Source of the DNA: Dasypus novemcinctus
Taxonomy: Eukaryota > Chordata > Mammalia > Cingulata > Dasypodidae
NCBI RefSeq assembly: GCF_030445035.2
Contig: NC_080694.1
Span: forward strand, 68,897,147-68,961,146
Direction: 5' to 3'
Length of the DNA stretch: 64,000 nt
Numbering within the stretch: the first letter of the stretch is position 1; the number at the start of each line of letters is the position of its first letter. Positions 47,871-59,295 of this stretch are shown piece by piece. Below the pieces are notes generated by a model that did no database searches, had not been told where the DNA came from, and was given only the letters and a program-made list of their open reading frames with translations. Made by a program: the position numbers and the translations under genes.

Positions 47871-48781
47871 AGGCTGTGTTCCTCTCTTTCCCTTTTCCTG
47901 GGGAAGTGGATCCCTGGAGCCCTGTTTATCTGCAGTGGCAGGTCCAGAGGCCTGAGAATTTAAAAATCTCTTTAGTATTGGGGAGGGTGCAGGTAGCAGC
48001 AGCTGCCGGTTTCAACTCACAGTTCTGTAGTTGCAATTTTCCTCTTTTGTCCCTCTCTCCTCTGGGCAGTGTTCACCCTTTGCCTGGTGTCCTAAGCCCT
48101 GGAAGATCTATTTCTAGGCTGTTTCAGCCTATCCTCTAGCTATTTTTCTGGAGGAGAAGAGAGTCCTGTGTTTTTCTAGTCCTCCATCTTCCTGGAAGTC
48201 CCGTGATTGTTTTAATTTGAATTTTTCTGGTTATTACTGACATTGGAAATATTTTCATATAATTTTGCATTTGTAGAATGTATTAGACAGCCAAAAAGTG
48301 TGCTGATGCAAAATACCAGAAATCTGTTGATTGTTATAAAAAGTATTTATTGGAGTTAGAAGCTTACAGACACAAGGCCCTAAAGAGTTCAGCTCAAGGT
48401 ATTGTAAAAGGTACTTTCCACCCAAAGTCTGTTGACACATGTTGAGCAAGATGGCAGGCAGTATCTGTGAAGGGTCAGCCAGCCCTCTTCCTCTTAAGGC
48501 TCTGTGGTCCCAGCTTCTTCTGGTCACAGCTGTAGGCTGGCATAAGTCTCATTGCTCTCCCTGGGGCTCATTTCTTTTCAGGCTCAACTGTTCTCTTCTC
48601 TTCACAAGGTCAGCTGTAGACTATCAGGTTCATCTCTCCTTCTGGGGTCTTTCCTGTCTTTCTTCTTCATATCTTCTCTGTGTGTTTACTTCTGTGTGAG
48701 AGGCTGTTTTACCAGTCCACCATGGGGGCAGGGACTCAATGCTAAGTCACTCTAATGGTATGGTTGAATCAAAGCCCTAAT

Positions 48782-51700
48782 TTTTTTCTTTGGTTTTATT
48801 TATTTATTTTTAATTGTCTTTTTTTTTTTTTTTAAAGATACAGTGATGCTCAGAGATGAACTTACCAGGTGCAATGGATGTGTCATGATGATGGGAGAGA
48901 GTGTTGCTGTGGGGGGAGTGGGGGGCGGGGGTGGTGGGGTTGAATGGGACCTCATATTTTTTTTAATGTAATTAAAAAATAATAATAAATAAATAATAAA
49001 AAAAGAAAACAAACAAAAAATAAAAAATAAAAGGTGGTACACACAAAAAAATAAAAAAAAACAAAAAAAATAAAAAACAAAACAACAACAACAAAAAGAT
49101 ACATAGATCACAAAAAATGTTACATTAAAAAAAATAAGAGGTTCCCATATACTCCACACCTCCCCAGTCCTTCCACATCAACAACCTCTTTCATCGTTGT
49201 GGCACATTTATTGCATTTAGTAAATTCATTTAGGAGCACTGCTGCACCTCATGGATTATAGCTTACATTGTAGTTTATACTCTCCCCCAGCCCACTCAGT
49301 GGGCTATGGCAGGACATATAATGTCCAGCATCTGTCCCTGCAATATCATTTAGGAAAACATCAAGTCCCAAAAATGCCCCCACATCCCATCTCTTCTTCC
49401 CTCTCCCTGCCCTCAGCAACTACTGTGGCCACTGTCTCCACATCAATGATGTAATTTCTTCCATTGCTAGAATCAAAATAATGGTTTAGTAGAATACCAG
49501 TAAGTCCACTCTAATACATATTTTATTCCTCCATCCTGTGGACCCTAGGATGGTGATGTCCACTCCGACTTTAAATTGAGAGGGGACTTAGATCCCACAT
49601 GGCTGATGGATAATTCTGCTTGTAGTTGTAGGCACTCTTGTTTCCCCAGTGTGGTGGTTGACCATCTTCACTTCCTGTTAGCAGACCTGTGCAAGTCCAA
49701 CAAACCAGGGAGTGCAAGCTGCAACTCAGCTGAGGCTCAGGGCCCAGCTGGCACATGGCAAGTCCAGAGATTCAAGTCTCCTTAGTATACATCAACCCCA
49801 GTGCCAACTACAGGTTCCATGTAAGTGACTGAAGAGGCATGTGTAGAAAGTTCACATCTGAGTTCATCTTCATTACACTCAGGAACACAAATTCCAAAGT
49901 AGGGCCCACTGACAAGGTGCTGAACTCCAGAGCTATCTGCCATGACTGCAGAACCTGTGTGTCTCTGGACATCTCAGGAGCACCAGTACCTGGGGTTGTA
50001 TCTACTTTGGCTGTCTCTGGGATCCTGCTGAGGTGTGTGTGAGCACAACCCCTCTGATGACCTCCTGACTCTTTTTCGATGAGTCTTAGCCATATAATCT
50101 TATTTGTCTTTACCATTTCCCCTTTTTATTCAAGGCCTTTTTCTAGTTGCATCACCAGTTAGTGATTGGTAGTAATCCCTCAGTGCCAGGGAGGCTCTTC
50201 CTTGGGAGTCATGTCCCATGCTGGGGGGGAAGGTAATACATTTACATGCTGAGTTTGGCTTAGAGAGTGGCCACATTTGAGCAACATGGAGGCTCTCAGG
50301 AGGTAACTCTTAGGCATCCTGCAGCTCTAGGTCTAGTTAAAATTTCAGGCACACAGGCTCATAAGCATACTCATCAGTATCAAGGGCTCATGATTGGACC
50401 ATCCTGCTTCAATGGTCTTTGCCCTTGCACTTGGGGGATTGTTGCTGTTCCATTGGGGAATGTGACAGAGCACCCCTGGCTAGGCACTCAACATCTCCTC
50501 AGTTGTCATTTGTAACTATAACTACTATGAAAATACCCAACAAATATCTGAACGTTTTTATATACCCTATATACATGCTCTGGAGAACTCCTTCCCAACC
50601 ATGTGTCCCCCATCATTAGCACCCCACACCAGCATTCTTCCCCTGCCATAGTTGAACCCTTCTGTGGTCCAAAATTTCTTCAAAAATGAAGAGTAATGTA
50701 TTACTAAATTCAATTAATAGGAAAATGAAATAGTAATGATAGGTTTAAAGATTAGAAATAGAAAACACTAATTTAGAAAAACTAAAATAAAGTAAAAATA
50801 AATTGGGTTATTAAAAAATGAAAAATATCATAAAACTTTGTTTTTGATGTTTTGCCTTTCATCACTGTAATAGATGTTGCCCTGTATGTACAGTGGCAAG
50901 GCAATTTCTTTCATTTCTTCCTCAGTGTCTACATCCTTTTTTTCCTTCTAATTTTTAATTTTGTCTTCAAAAAAGTTTTAGATCACAGTAAAGTCACATA
51001 TACAATATAGGGGACTCCCATATATCCAACATCAAATCCTTTTCCCCCTTCCCCAGCATTGATCTATTTACACGTTCATGTTATATTTGCTACAGCTGAT
51101 GTAACAGATATTGAAACAGCTATCAAATGTGGTTCCACTTTGGTTTACATTGTGGTTTATATTTTAGACTGTACAATTTTCTAAATTTTTAGTTACACTA
51201 TGGTTTACATTATGGTTTACATTTTAGCGTATAGACTTTTATACATTTTTGGTAAAATTTAACCTGTCCTATATCCATTATTGCAGAATCTTGGAAAACA
51301 CTTCCATTGCCCCCCAGTTACCCTGCTTCCATCTATTCTATCCCTCCCTCCCACTCCCATCAGAGCCCACAGTGACAACCAAGCTTCACTACTTGAAGGA
51401 CCAGATTCACAGACACTTGCAACAATGCTGAGGGCTTGACATACTAGACTGTCCTCCCCTATCGGGAGCCACCAATTCTCTTGAGAGACACAGTTCCCTC
51501 TGTTTGAGAACATCAGGCCTCTCCAGGATGTGGGTACCCCTTCCCACTCACTGTATGGATCTCCACCCAATGATATAACACACTATGACAAGATGAGCAC
51601 TTACATACTCCCTAGAAGCCTGCCCCTGTTAAGCACCTTAAACAGGTAATCCTTCCTTATTATATTTTCTAAAGAGTTTTCTTAACATTATAGCTTTAAG

Positions 51701-52864
51701 CACATACCCAACAATCTCCCATGTTCCCCTGTTCCCCCCAACCCTCCCCCCAATTCCTTGGGCCATCTGACCCATCCTCCCAACCCTAGCCCCCCTCAAG
51801 CCTGCAAAACCCCACCCAATAGCATCCCTATGCCCCTGTCTTATCCCTTCCCTGTCCTGTACAACTACTTACCTCCACTTTATCATAGATTTCACCCATG
51901 TAGGCATCAGCTCAAAACCTTCCTCTCCCCCCCCACCCCAGTTCCCTGTAAGCCTATCCTCCAGTCTCCAGCTCTCTGAGACAACTTGGTCTATTTCATA
52001 TCAGAGAGGTCATGTAGTATTTGTCCTTCAGTGCCTGCCTTGCTGCACTCAACATAAGGTCCTCAAGATTCATCCATGTTATCCCATGTGTTTGTACTGT
52101 ATTCCTTCTTACAGCTGAGTAGTACTCCATTGTATATATATGCCACATTTTGTTTATCCATTCATCCATTGATGGGCATTTGGGTTGGTTCCAACTTTTG
52201 GCAATAGTGAATAATTTTGCTATGAACAGTGGTGTACATATGTCAGTTTGTGTCCTTGTTTTCAGTTCTTCTGGGTATATACCCAGCAGTGGAATTGCCG
52301 GGTCATATGGCAAATCTATAGCTAGTTTTTTAAGGAACCGCCAAAATGTCCTCCAGAATGGCTGGATCCTTCTGCATTCCCGCCAGCAGTGATTGAGTGT
52401 TTCTATTCCTCCACATCCTCTCTAACACTTGTAGTCTTTTGTTTTTTAAACAGCCACCACTCTAATGGGAGAAAGATGGTATCTTATTGTAGTTTTGATT
52501 TGCATTTCCCTGACAGCTAGTGATTTTGAGCATCTTTTCATGTGATTTTTAGCCATTTGTATTTCTTCTTTGGAGAAGTGTCTGTTCAAATCTCCTGCCC
52601 ATTTTTAAAATGGTTTGTTTGTCTTTTTATTTTCAAGATATAGGATTTCTTATATATGCAGGATATTAGTCATCTATCAGATATATGTTTACCAAGTATT
52701 TTCTCCCATTGAGTAGGCTGTCTTTTCACTTTCTTGACATGCTCCTTTGAGGTGTAAAAGGTTTTAATTTTGAGGAGGTCCCATTTATCTATTTGTTCTT
52801 TTGTTGCTCATGCTTTGGGTGTGAAACCCATGAAGCCATTTCCTATTACAAGTTCCTATAGATG
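48782..52864 (-). mobile_element. 4.1-kb L1 with ORF2 end and full long 3' UTR
   Basis: An exact 13-bp target-site duplication, TCAAAGCCCTAAT, lies at 48769-48781 and 52865-52877. On the minus strand the element starts inside ORF2, whose last part reads PAIPLLGIYPEELKTRTQTD, then FTIAKSWNQPKCPSMDEWI and MWHIYTMEYYSAVRRN and stops at 51996. The 3' UTR then runs from 51995 to about 49105, nearly 2.9 kb. The A-rich tail was invaded by another L1 tip. This copy links the many orphan tails in the window to an L1 ORF2. Confidence 0.95.
48843..49094 (+). mobile_element. L1 3' tip nested in an L1 tail
   Basis: The last part of the young L1 3' UTR, with G-rich tract and a long A-rich tail, lies on the plus strand inside the T-rich tail of the minus-strand L1. 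The flanks AAAGATACA at 48834-48842 and 49095-49103 are its target-site duplication. Confidence 0.92.
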
Positions 52865-53013
52865 TCAAAGCCCTAATCTTAACATAATATATTCAGACAT
52901 CTCAGCTGAATCTGATACAATCAAAGTGTTATCACGGCAAGAAGAACAGACCACTTTACAACTACTATCTCTCTTTTTGGAATTCATAAATAATCTCAAA
53001 CTGCCATATAGAA

Positions 53014-53809
53014 TTAAAGTGGATTTATTTTATTGATTCATAGCTCTTAGATGTTTTGGGTGGTAATCTGCTTTTTATAAAAGGCAGAGTTATATTCTTC
53101 CATTCTGTTTGGAAGGTCCAGTGTACCAACTCACCACCATATCACAAGCTCGGTGCCCATCTCTGCTTTGCCAGGACAGGCAAGTGGCAGTGGTGGCAGC
53201 CAGTCAGTTTTAGTGACCAGAGAACTGTGCTGTTCAACCCCTTCCAGCTTCCACACATGGCTAATTGGCACAAGTATCCATTGGAAATGGACTCATGTCT
53301 GAGGAGAGAGATTGACTGACACCTACAGACCCTTCGTTTACAGCGATTCTGTTTGATGGCAATTGTGCTCTGAAGGGTATTTATAATATGTGACTATTTT
53401 CACACAAAAATGCCCATTCTGAGAAGTCAATCTTTCCACCTCCTCCTGGACTCCCTTTTCACCAATTTTCCAATTTTGTTCTTTCCACATCTCTGACTCT
53501 CTGATCATCCATTAGCCACCACCCATGGATTGGTATAGAACTCTACCTCTGGCTATCTAGCTACTGTGTTTCAGCGATATTCTTGAGCAGAATTGTCCAG
53601 CAGTGGTCATTTGTTTTTGGGTGGTGTCAGCCTACTGTAAAGATCCATCCATATATATATGGTCTGTGAATTTTTCTTTTCCACTAAGTAGTCATAAAGA
53701 ACAATTCATGAGGCTAAATGTTGGTCTGTGCGATAGTTGCCAAAGCTTTAGAGGCAGGCACTGGATATTTTGGCCCACCTGCTTTTGTAGTTCACTTGTG
53801 ACTTTGGGA
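53014..53809. other. No gene found
   Basis: This is unassigned text between two mobile elements. It may be old endogenous-retrovirus sequence, but I cannot name a family. Confidence 0.3.
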
Positions 53810-53820
53810 CCTGCTTGGGG

Positions 53821-54055
53821 TATTTTTGAAAAATATATTTATTTATTTTTCCTCCCCTTGTTTATTGCACTTACTGCCACCTCCATTCCCTGCCTGTTGT
53901 GTCTCTCATTGTTTCCTTGGTGTGTCTCTTAGTTGCAACAGCTCACCATGTCATCCTGTCAGGTCAGCCCGTCTTCTTTAGCAGGTACTGGGAACCAAAT
54001 ATGTGACTTCTTATGCGTTAGGTGGGAACTCAACTGCTTGAGTCACATCTGTTTC
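53821..54055 (-). mobile_element. tRNA-derived SINE, older subtype
   Basis: On the minus strand the head reads GGGAAACAGATGTGACTCAA, followed by a B-box-like GGTTCCCAGTACC and a short body with an A-rich tail. An 11-bp target-site duplication, CCTGCTTGGGG, lies at 53810-53820 and 54056-54066. It is about 235 bases, shorter than the other DAS copies. Confidence 0.88.
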
Positions 54056-54066
54056 CCTGCTTGGGG

Positions 54067-54270
54067 CTTAATCTCATATTGTTGGGGATTGAGTTCTGTC
54101 CCCCACAAAACACAAGTTCACATCTTAATCCATGTTCTGTGGGCATGGACCCATTTATAATTAGAACCTTTTGAAGATGGCGTGATTATTATAAATTTGG
54201 TGTGTTCTATTTGTGAATAGGGTCTTTGAAGATCTTATTTTGGATGAGTTCTCATTTAATCAGGATGAGT
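54067..54270. other. Possible old LTR remnant
   Basis: The text (gttctgtcccccacaaaac, then aatagggtctttgaagatct) resembles old LTR or DNA-element sequence common in mammals. It forms the 3' flank of the ANKRD46 copy. Confidence 0.3.
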
Positions 54271-54994
54271 TTTTTTAAAGGAATTTATAAACACATTTAT
54301 TAGTGTCATTATTGAGTAGAGAATGGAATAAAAAGATCAGTACTTAAAAGGAAACATTAATCTTAAAACTTTTAAAAATGCAATATATTTACACATATAT
54401 TGACCAATTCTGCATCTGTTTAGATTTTCCAACAATGTAAAGCTAATTCCAAAGTTTTCATTCTGAATGCCTTGAATTTAAGTTTTGTTTCAGCATTCTC
54501 CATTCGAAAGTCAGCACTTATTTCTTCTTCTTCTATACTTACAATTATGATTTATTTTGTTTTTATCTAACTTAAAAGCACGGCTCTACAAGCTGATCCT
54601 GCAGCAGCCAGTTAATCAGGAATTTTAAGAAAACTCTTTAAGATAGGATAAAGCCACATAAAAGAAAAAGGCTCAATACTAGACATATACCTAGAAATAC
54701 CATTGTATTCTAAACTATAATTTCTAACTGTAGCAACAACTCAATTAGTAGTAGCTTATATAGATGCCTTTGTTCTAAAAAATAAAACCATTAGTTCTTT
54801 CACTATAATGTTCTGGCTTCACCCAATGAATAATTGTAAGCCTTCATATTCTTTTATAAATAACTTAAGAATGTGATTTATACATTACAGAATCATTAAC
54901 AAAAGAGGTCTTCAAACATACTGCTGAAAGCTATAATTGAGTTTGGGGGCCAGATTTCAATTTACATAATATTACCATCCATAAAGAGTTTACA

Positions 54995-55424
54995 GGGGAG
55001 TGGACTTGGCCCAGTGGTTAGGGCATCCGTCTACCACATGGCAGGTCCACGGTTCAAACCCCGGGCCTCCTTGACCCGTGTGGAGCTGGCCCATGTGCAG
55101 TACTGATGCGCACAAGGAGTGCTGTGACACACAGGGGTGTCCCCCGCGTAGGGGAGACCCAGGCGCAAGGAGTGTGCCCCATAATGAAAGCCGTCCAGAG
55201 TGAATGAAAGTGCAGCCTGCCCAGGAATGGCACCACACACATGAAGAGCTGACGCAACAAGATGATGCAACAAAAAGAAACCCAGATTCTCATGCCGCGG
55301 ACAACAACAGAAGCGGACAAAAAAGAACAACATGCAACAAATGGACACAGAGAACAGACAACTGGAGTGGGGCTGGGCGGGGGGGGGGGGGGGTGCTGGA
55401 AGGGGAGAGAAATAAAAAAAAAAA
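54995..55424 (+). mobile_element. DAS-type tRNA-derived SINE
   Basis: The head reads GGGGAGTGGACTTGGCCCAG with B box GGTTCAAACCC, a long GC-rich body, a G run and an A tail. An exact 12-bp target-site duplication, AAAGAGTTTACA, lies at 54983-54994 and 55425-55436. It is inserted in the 3' UTR part of the ANKRD46 copy. Confidence 0.97.
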
Positions 55425-56105
55425 AAAGAGTTTACAATACCCAGTACAATATTGTTCACGCTATTAACTAAGAAATACCTCATCAGTTCTTGCCATCAGA
55501 GAATTACTGACATGGATGGGATTATTATGAGAATTCTAAAAGGGCCTATAAAAAGGATTGCACATAACATGAAATAATTATGAACTATGATACAACTGTG
55601 ACAACACAGCTAGCTTACAGAACTGAATTTTTCACTAAAATAATAGTACTATAGAATTACAGTGACAGTTAAATATCACAGATTTTTTCCCCTGCTAACT
55701 TTTGAGTAGAAAAAGGATTTCTTTTTATATATTTGATGAATAGAATGCCTTTGAAATAAAATGCCAGGAGAAACTGAAAAGTGAACCAAAAATTAACACC
55801 TCAAATTTCTTTTTCACAGATATTAACAAAAAGTAAAGTGGTTTATAAAAAAAAATGAAAACAATCTTAAAAACAAATAAATATAAGGTTGAATCAATTG
55901 TTTTTGAAAAAAATATAGCTTATTTTCAAAAATTTTGTTAGTTTGGTAACTAGGCTTAAAAATTATCAAAATAAACCAAAGAGATTCTAACTATACTATT
56001 CCACTGTTTAGGAGTTGATAAAAGTTTTTCAAGTTTTAAGTTGAAATAAGTATTCCATTCTCTTCCCCAATTGCCAGAAAGAGTACATTTGAAAAGGGAT
56101 CTTGC

Positions 56106-56138
56106 AAAAACAAAACAAAACAAAACAAAACAAAACCT
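56106..56138. repeat. (AAAAC)n microsatellite
   Basis: Six or so units of AAAAC lie in the 3' UTR part of the ANKRD46 copy. Confidence 0.95.
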
Positions 56139-57300
56139 ACCACCCCCACAGACTAATTATTAAAAGAAAACTTTTTGTTTTTGAACACTTGATTTTAATT
56201 GGTCCTATATTAGGGTAAAGTTTCTCTAGCAAGGGCCTCCTAGCCTCTTCTTTTATTATTCTCTAGTCATTTCCATGTTTTTATTAAACAAGACTACTAA
56301 TGTGTTGCCTTTCTTAAGATGTCAGACTGAGTCAGAGACAGCTTTAGAGTGAAGCATGCTGGACTACAGTTTGTATTAATAGTTCAAATGAACACATTAT
56401 TCTTCGAAAAGGATTACAATAAGTAAAAACACTCCGCCCCCCCCCCCCCCCAAAAAAAAGGAAAAACTTTTTAAAAAGGTACAGCCCTCACTACCGTACA
56501 CTAAGAGGAGAAACTAAACACAAATATTAGAAGCCCGGAAAGGGGCACTGGCCTCCTCTCTCCCATGAGCTCCTTTAATGCACCAGCTGGGCTGGTTTTC
56601 CCCGAAGGGCACCACTCACGTAGTAGGCAATGCCGAGAGACAGCAAGGCGATGACAACGATCAAGAGCAACACCCGCCAGAAGCCCAGATCCTCTACAAA
56701 CTCCTGCCACGTGGTGCGGAGGCTGGAAAGGACTCCTTCCCCTTGCTGTAGATTGGGACTGAGGAGAGCATGGCTTTCCACGGCACTTTCACTCTCAGCC
56801 GTCTGCATGGGCTCCAATTTCCAGTGGGTTCCTCGGTTAAATCCTTTTACCTCCTGGTCTTCCAGAGATTCCAGCAACCGGATAACATCTTTATTCACTC
56901 CCCTGCGCTTTGCCAGAACTAAGGGTGTAGCCCCTTGATGATTGCAAATATCAGTTTCGAGCCCATTAGAAACTAAGAATTGAATAGTAGCCACATGGCC
57001 ACAGAGGTGAAGAGCTGTGTTTCCTTGATATTCTGTGGCCAGAAGATCAGCACCAAATTTAGGCAACAACTAGCAGATGTCTGCATTTCCTCGGGCTGCT
57101 GTGAGGTGAAAGTCTGTTCTGCCCCTGCTGTCACGAATATTTGGATCAAAGCCACTTTCCAAAAGCCGTTTGGAATAATTAAAGTCTCCATCAATGCAGG
57201 CTTGTAGCAAGGGCACATGTGTCTGAGAAGAGTCATTTACAAAAACATACGATATTGTTCTGATTTGATATGGTGAATGGGATATGCGATGCCTTAAGAA

Positions 57301-57682
57301 CTTTTTTAAAAAAGATTTATCTATTTCTCTCCCTTCCCCCGGTTGTCTGTTCTCTGTGTCTATTTGCTGCATCTTCTTTGTCCACTTCTGTTGTTGTCAG
57401 CTGCACGGGAATCTGTGTTTCTTTTTGTTGCGTCATCTTGTGTCAGCTCTCCTTGTAGGCAGCGCCATTCCTGGGCAGGCTGCACTTTCTTTCACGCTAG
57501 GCGGCTCTCCTTCCGGGGTGCACTCCTTGGGCGTGGGGCTCTCCTACGCGGGGGACACCCCTGCATGGCACAGCACTTCTTGCGCGCATCAGCACTGCGC
57601 ATGGGCCAGCTCCACACGGGTCAAGGAGCCTGGGGGTTTGAACCACGGACCTCCCATGTGGTAGATGGACGCCCTAACCACC
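57301..57682 (-). mobile_element. DAS-type tRNA-derived SINE
   Basis: Read on the minus strand, it has the B-box GGTTCAAACCC, the CGCGTAGGAGAGCCC body words and an A-rich tail. A 12-bp target-site duplication, ATGCCTTAAGAA, lies at 57289-57300 and 57683-57694. It splits the 5' UTR of the ANKRD46 copy and therefore came later. The first bases of the head are missing. Confidence 0.95.
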
Positions 57683-57890
57683 ATGCCTTAAGAATTGATC
57701 CTTTTATTTTTTCTTCCAGTGGTCACTTGGCAGTTTCTCTGAATTCCTGAGATAGTTCAATGAAATATCCAGTAATGTGCCAGAGCAAGGATCTGCGACA
57801 CCGCGGAGCAGCAGCAGAAGCAGCAGTGGCTGCAGGGCGTTCCCCGGGGCGGCTGCGGAGGCGGCGCTGGGAGGATGTGTTTGAATCTGT

Positions 57891-58364
57891 GTCACTGAAG
57901 GTATAAAGAGAGGAAATTCCATCTGGTCTCCTACCATAAATGATAGGAGAGCAGGCACCCATTCATGGACCTGTGCAGAGCTTTTTCATAGGAGGACTCA
58001 AAATGCTTATTTGCTAAACATAATATGATCAACAAGTCATTATTATAGATGTCTGTGGGGCCAAAATTTTGAGGGTCATTAGATCCTGCAGCATAATGGT
58101 AATTGCTCTCAGTTTATCTCTGATGGTGAAGCACAGTTGCCTTTCTGTCTATTCCAACTGGGATCCTGTTCCATCTCCTCTCCCTCCACCCCCTCTCTGG
58201 CCTCTGAGGACAGCTGCTCACCAGTGCTCTTCTGAATGCTCTGGGGAGGGGTTTTCCTGATCCTCCTGACTGACCTGATTGCACTGGATAGACCTTCCTA
58301 GCCTTCTCATTTTCCTGACCTTTTGGGTCAGCAGCATCAGCAGCCTCTTGGAACTTGTAGGAAA
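57891..58364. other. No gene found
   Basis: This is single-copy or unassigned text right of the ANKRD46 copy. Confidence 0.35.
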
Positions 58365-58480
58365 TGTAGAATCTCAAGCCTCACTTCAGACCTACTGAAT
58401 CAGAACCTTCATTTTTAATAAGATCCACCAGTGATTCATACACACATAGAAGCTTGAAAAAACACTGCTCTGTAGTTTGT
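58365..58480 (-). mobile_element. MER5A-type hAT remnant
   Basis: The reverse complement contains AAGGTTCTGATTCAGTAGG, typical of MER5A, a short non-autonomous hAT transposon. Confidence 0.7.
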
Positions 58481-58747
58481 CAGAGTGTTTCCAGCATTTT
58501 AACCTGATTATGTGAAGGCATCTTTGAAACCATGTTTTAGTTACCAACCTAGAAAACTATGAATGCCTCTCCCAGGACCTGGAGGTTGGATGTGCCCTTG
58601 TCCATCAATGTAGTCCAATGGAGTCTTTCTTTTAATCATCTTTTCAAATAGGGAGAAGCACATTCTCTTATATTAAGACAATATTTTTTCGCCTATTTTT
58701 CATCACTATTGGCCTTTCAATGAAATTTTAATACCACAGATACACAG

Positions 58748-59290
58748 TGTAGCAGTTTGATATGGTTTATGAATTCCAAAAATATTGGATTCTGCTTGTA
58801 AACTGGTCTATACCTGGGCATGATAAATTGTGATTAGGGCTTTGATTAGGCCATGTCAATAGGATGTTGAGTCTCTTCCCACCACAGAGCAGAGGAGTTA
58901 GTTGGAGTTTTGATGTTGAAGATTTGATGCTGGAGTCTTGAGCTGGAGCCCCAGAAGTAAGCACACTGGAGCTTGCTTGTGAGGAAAAAGAGGAGGCCCT
59001 GGGAAGAGAAATAAGCCATTTGCCTCATAGTCTACAGCTTGCCTTTGCAATAACAGAGCAGCTAAGTCCAGAGAGAGGAAAGCCCCAGGAAGAGAGGAAC
59101 CCAGGAAGCCTGAACGCTGGCAGACATCAGCAGCCATCTTGTTCCAACACATGGCAATAGACTTTGGTGAGGGAAGTAACTTGTGCTTCGTGGCCTGTTA
59201 GCTGTAAGCTCCTACACCAAATAAACACCCTTTATAAAAACTAGCCTATTTCTGGTATTTGCATCAGCACCCCCTTGGCTGACTAATACA
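58748..59290 (+). mobile_element. MaLR-type solo LTR (fossil)
   Basis: It starts TGTAGCAGTTTGATATGG and ends GGCTGACTAATACA, the style of MaLR LTRs. A 5-bp target-site duplication CACAG lies at 58743-58747 and 59291-59295. An AATAAA lies near 59219. It looks whole as a solo LTR and serves as the model for the related copies at 11336-11600 and 48279-53008. The age is probably within the xenarthran lineage or somewhat older. Confidence 0.85.
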
Positions 59291-59295
59291 CACAG

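Larger units (their letters stand above)
39985..48202 (-). mobile_element. Nearly full-length L1 with two L1 insertions
   Basis: Read on the minus strand, it has a 5' UTR (48202 to about 46270, starting near GGAAGATGGAGGACTAG), ORF1 (about 46270-44020) and ORF2 (about 43900-40090), then a very short 3' end with an A-rich tail near 40020. ORF1 shows a coiled-coil part (45663-45902) and the RNA-binding end with CPIRLSTDFS and PRILYPAKLSF. ORF2 shows endonuclease text (RAGVAIIISDKT) and reverse-transcriptase text ([16 protein letters not shown]). Many stops and frame changes make it inactive. L1 tails were inserted at 44677-45802 and about 46738-47870. Without them it is about 6 kb. Confidence 0.88.
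48279..53008 (-). mobile_element. MaLR-type LTR split by an L1 (fossil)
   Basis: The two parts (48279-48781 and 52865-53008) together equal an LTR of the same family as 58748-59290, read backwards. The left end is TGTATTAGACAGCC. A 5-bp target-site duplication TAGAA lies at 48274-48278 and 53009-53013, as expected for this class. The L1 at 48782-52864 inserted into it later. It is an old solo LTR. Confidence 0.85.
54271..57890 (-). pseudogene. ANKRD46P: Processed ANKRD46 retrocopy
   Basis: The minus strand carries an intronless copy of ANKRD46, a small ankyrin-repeat protein with a C-terminal membrane segment. The coding part (57255-56575) reads SYVFVNDSSQTHVPLLQACI onward, three ankyrin repeats, then the WQEFVEDLGFWRVLLLIVV membrane segment and ends QLVH. 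The start codon is ATA instead of ATG. The codon for Q near residue 62 is TAG, and two codons near the C-terminus are missing compared with human as I recall it. A 5' UTR part lies at 57683-57880 and a long 3' UTR extends to an AATAAA near 54296 and a short A run at 54271. SINEs interrupt it at 54995-55424 and 57301-57682. It cannot make the full protein. Confidence 0.93.

Noticed and set aside
53014-53809. Possible gene between the MaLR LTR and the SINE
   Set aside because: The frames are short and no splice pattern or known protein text is visible.
57284-57750. Plus-strand frames of 126 and 135 codons
   Set aside because: They lie antisense to a DAS SINE and its flanks. Similar frames appear at other copies (14252-14620, 55031-55483) because of the shared SINE sequence.
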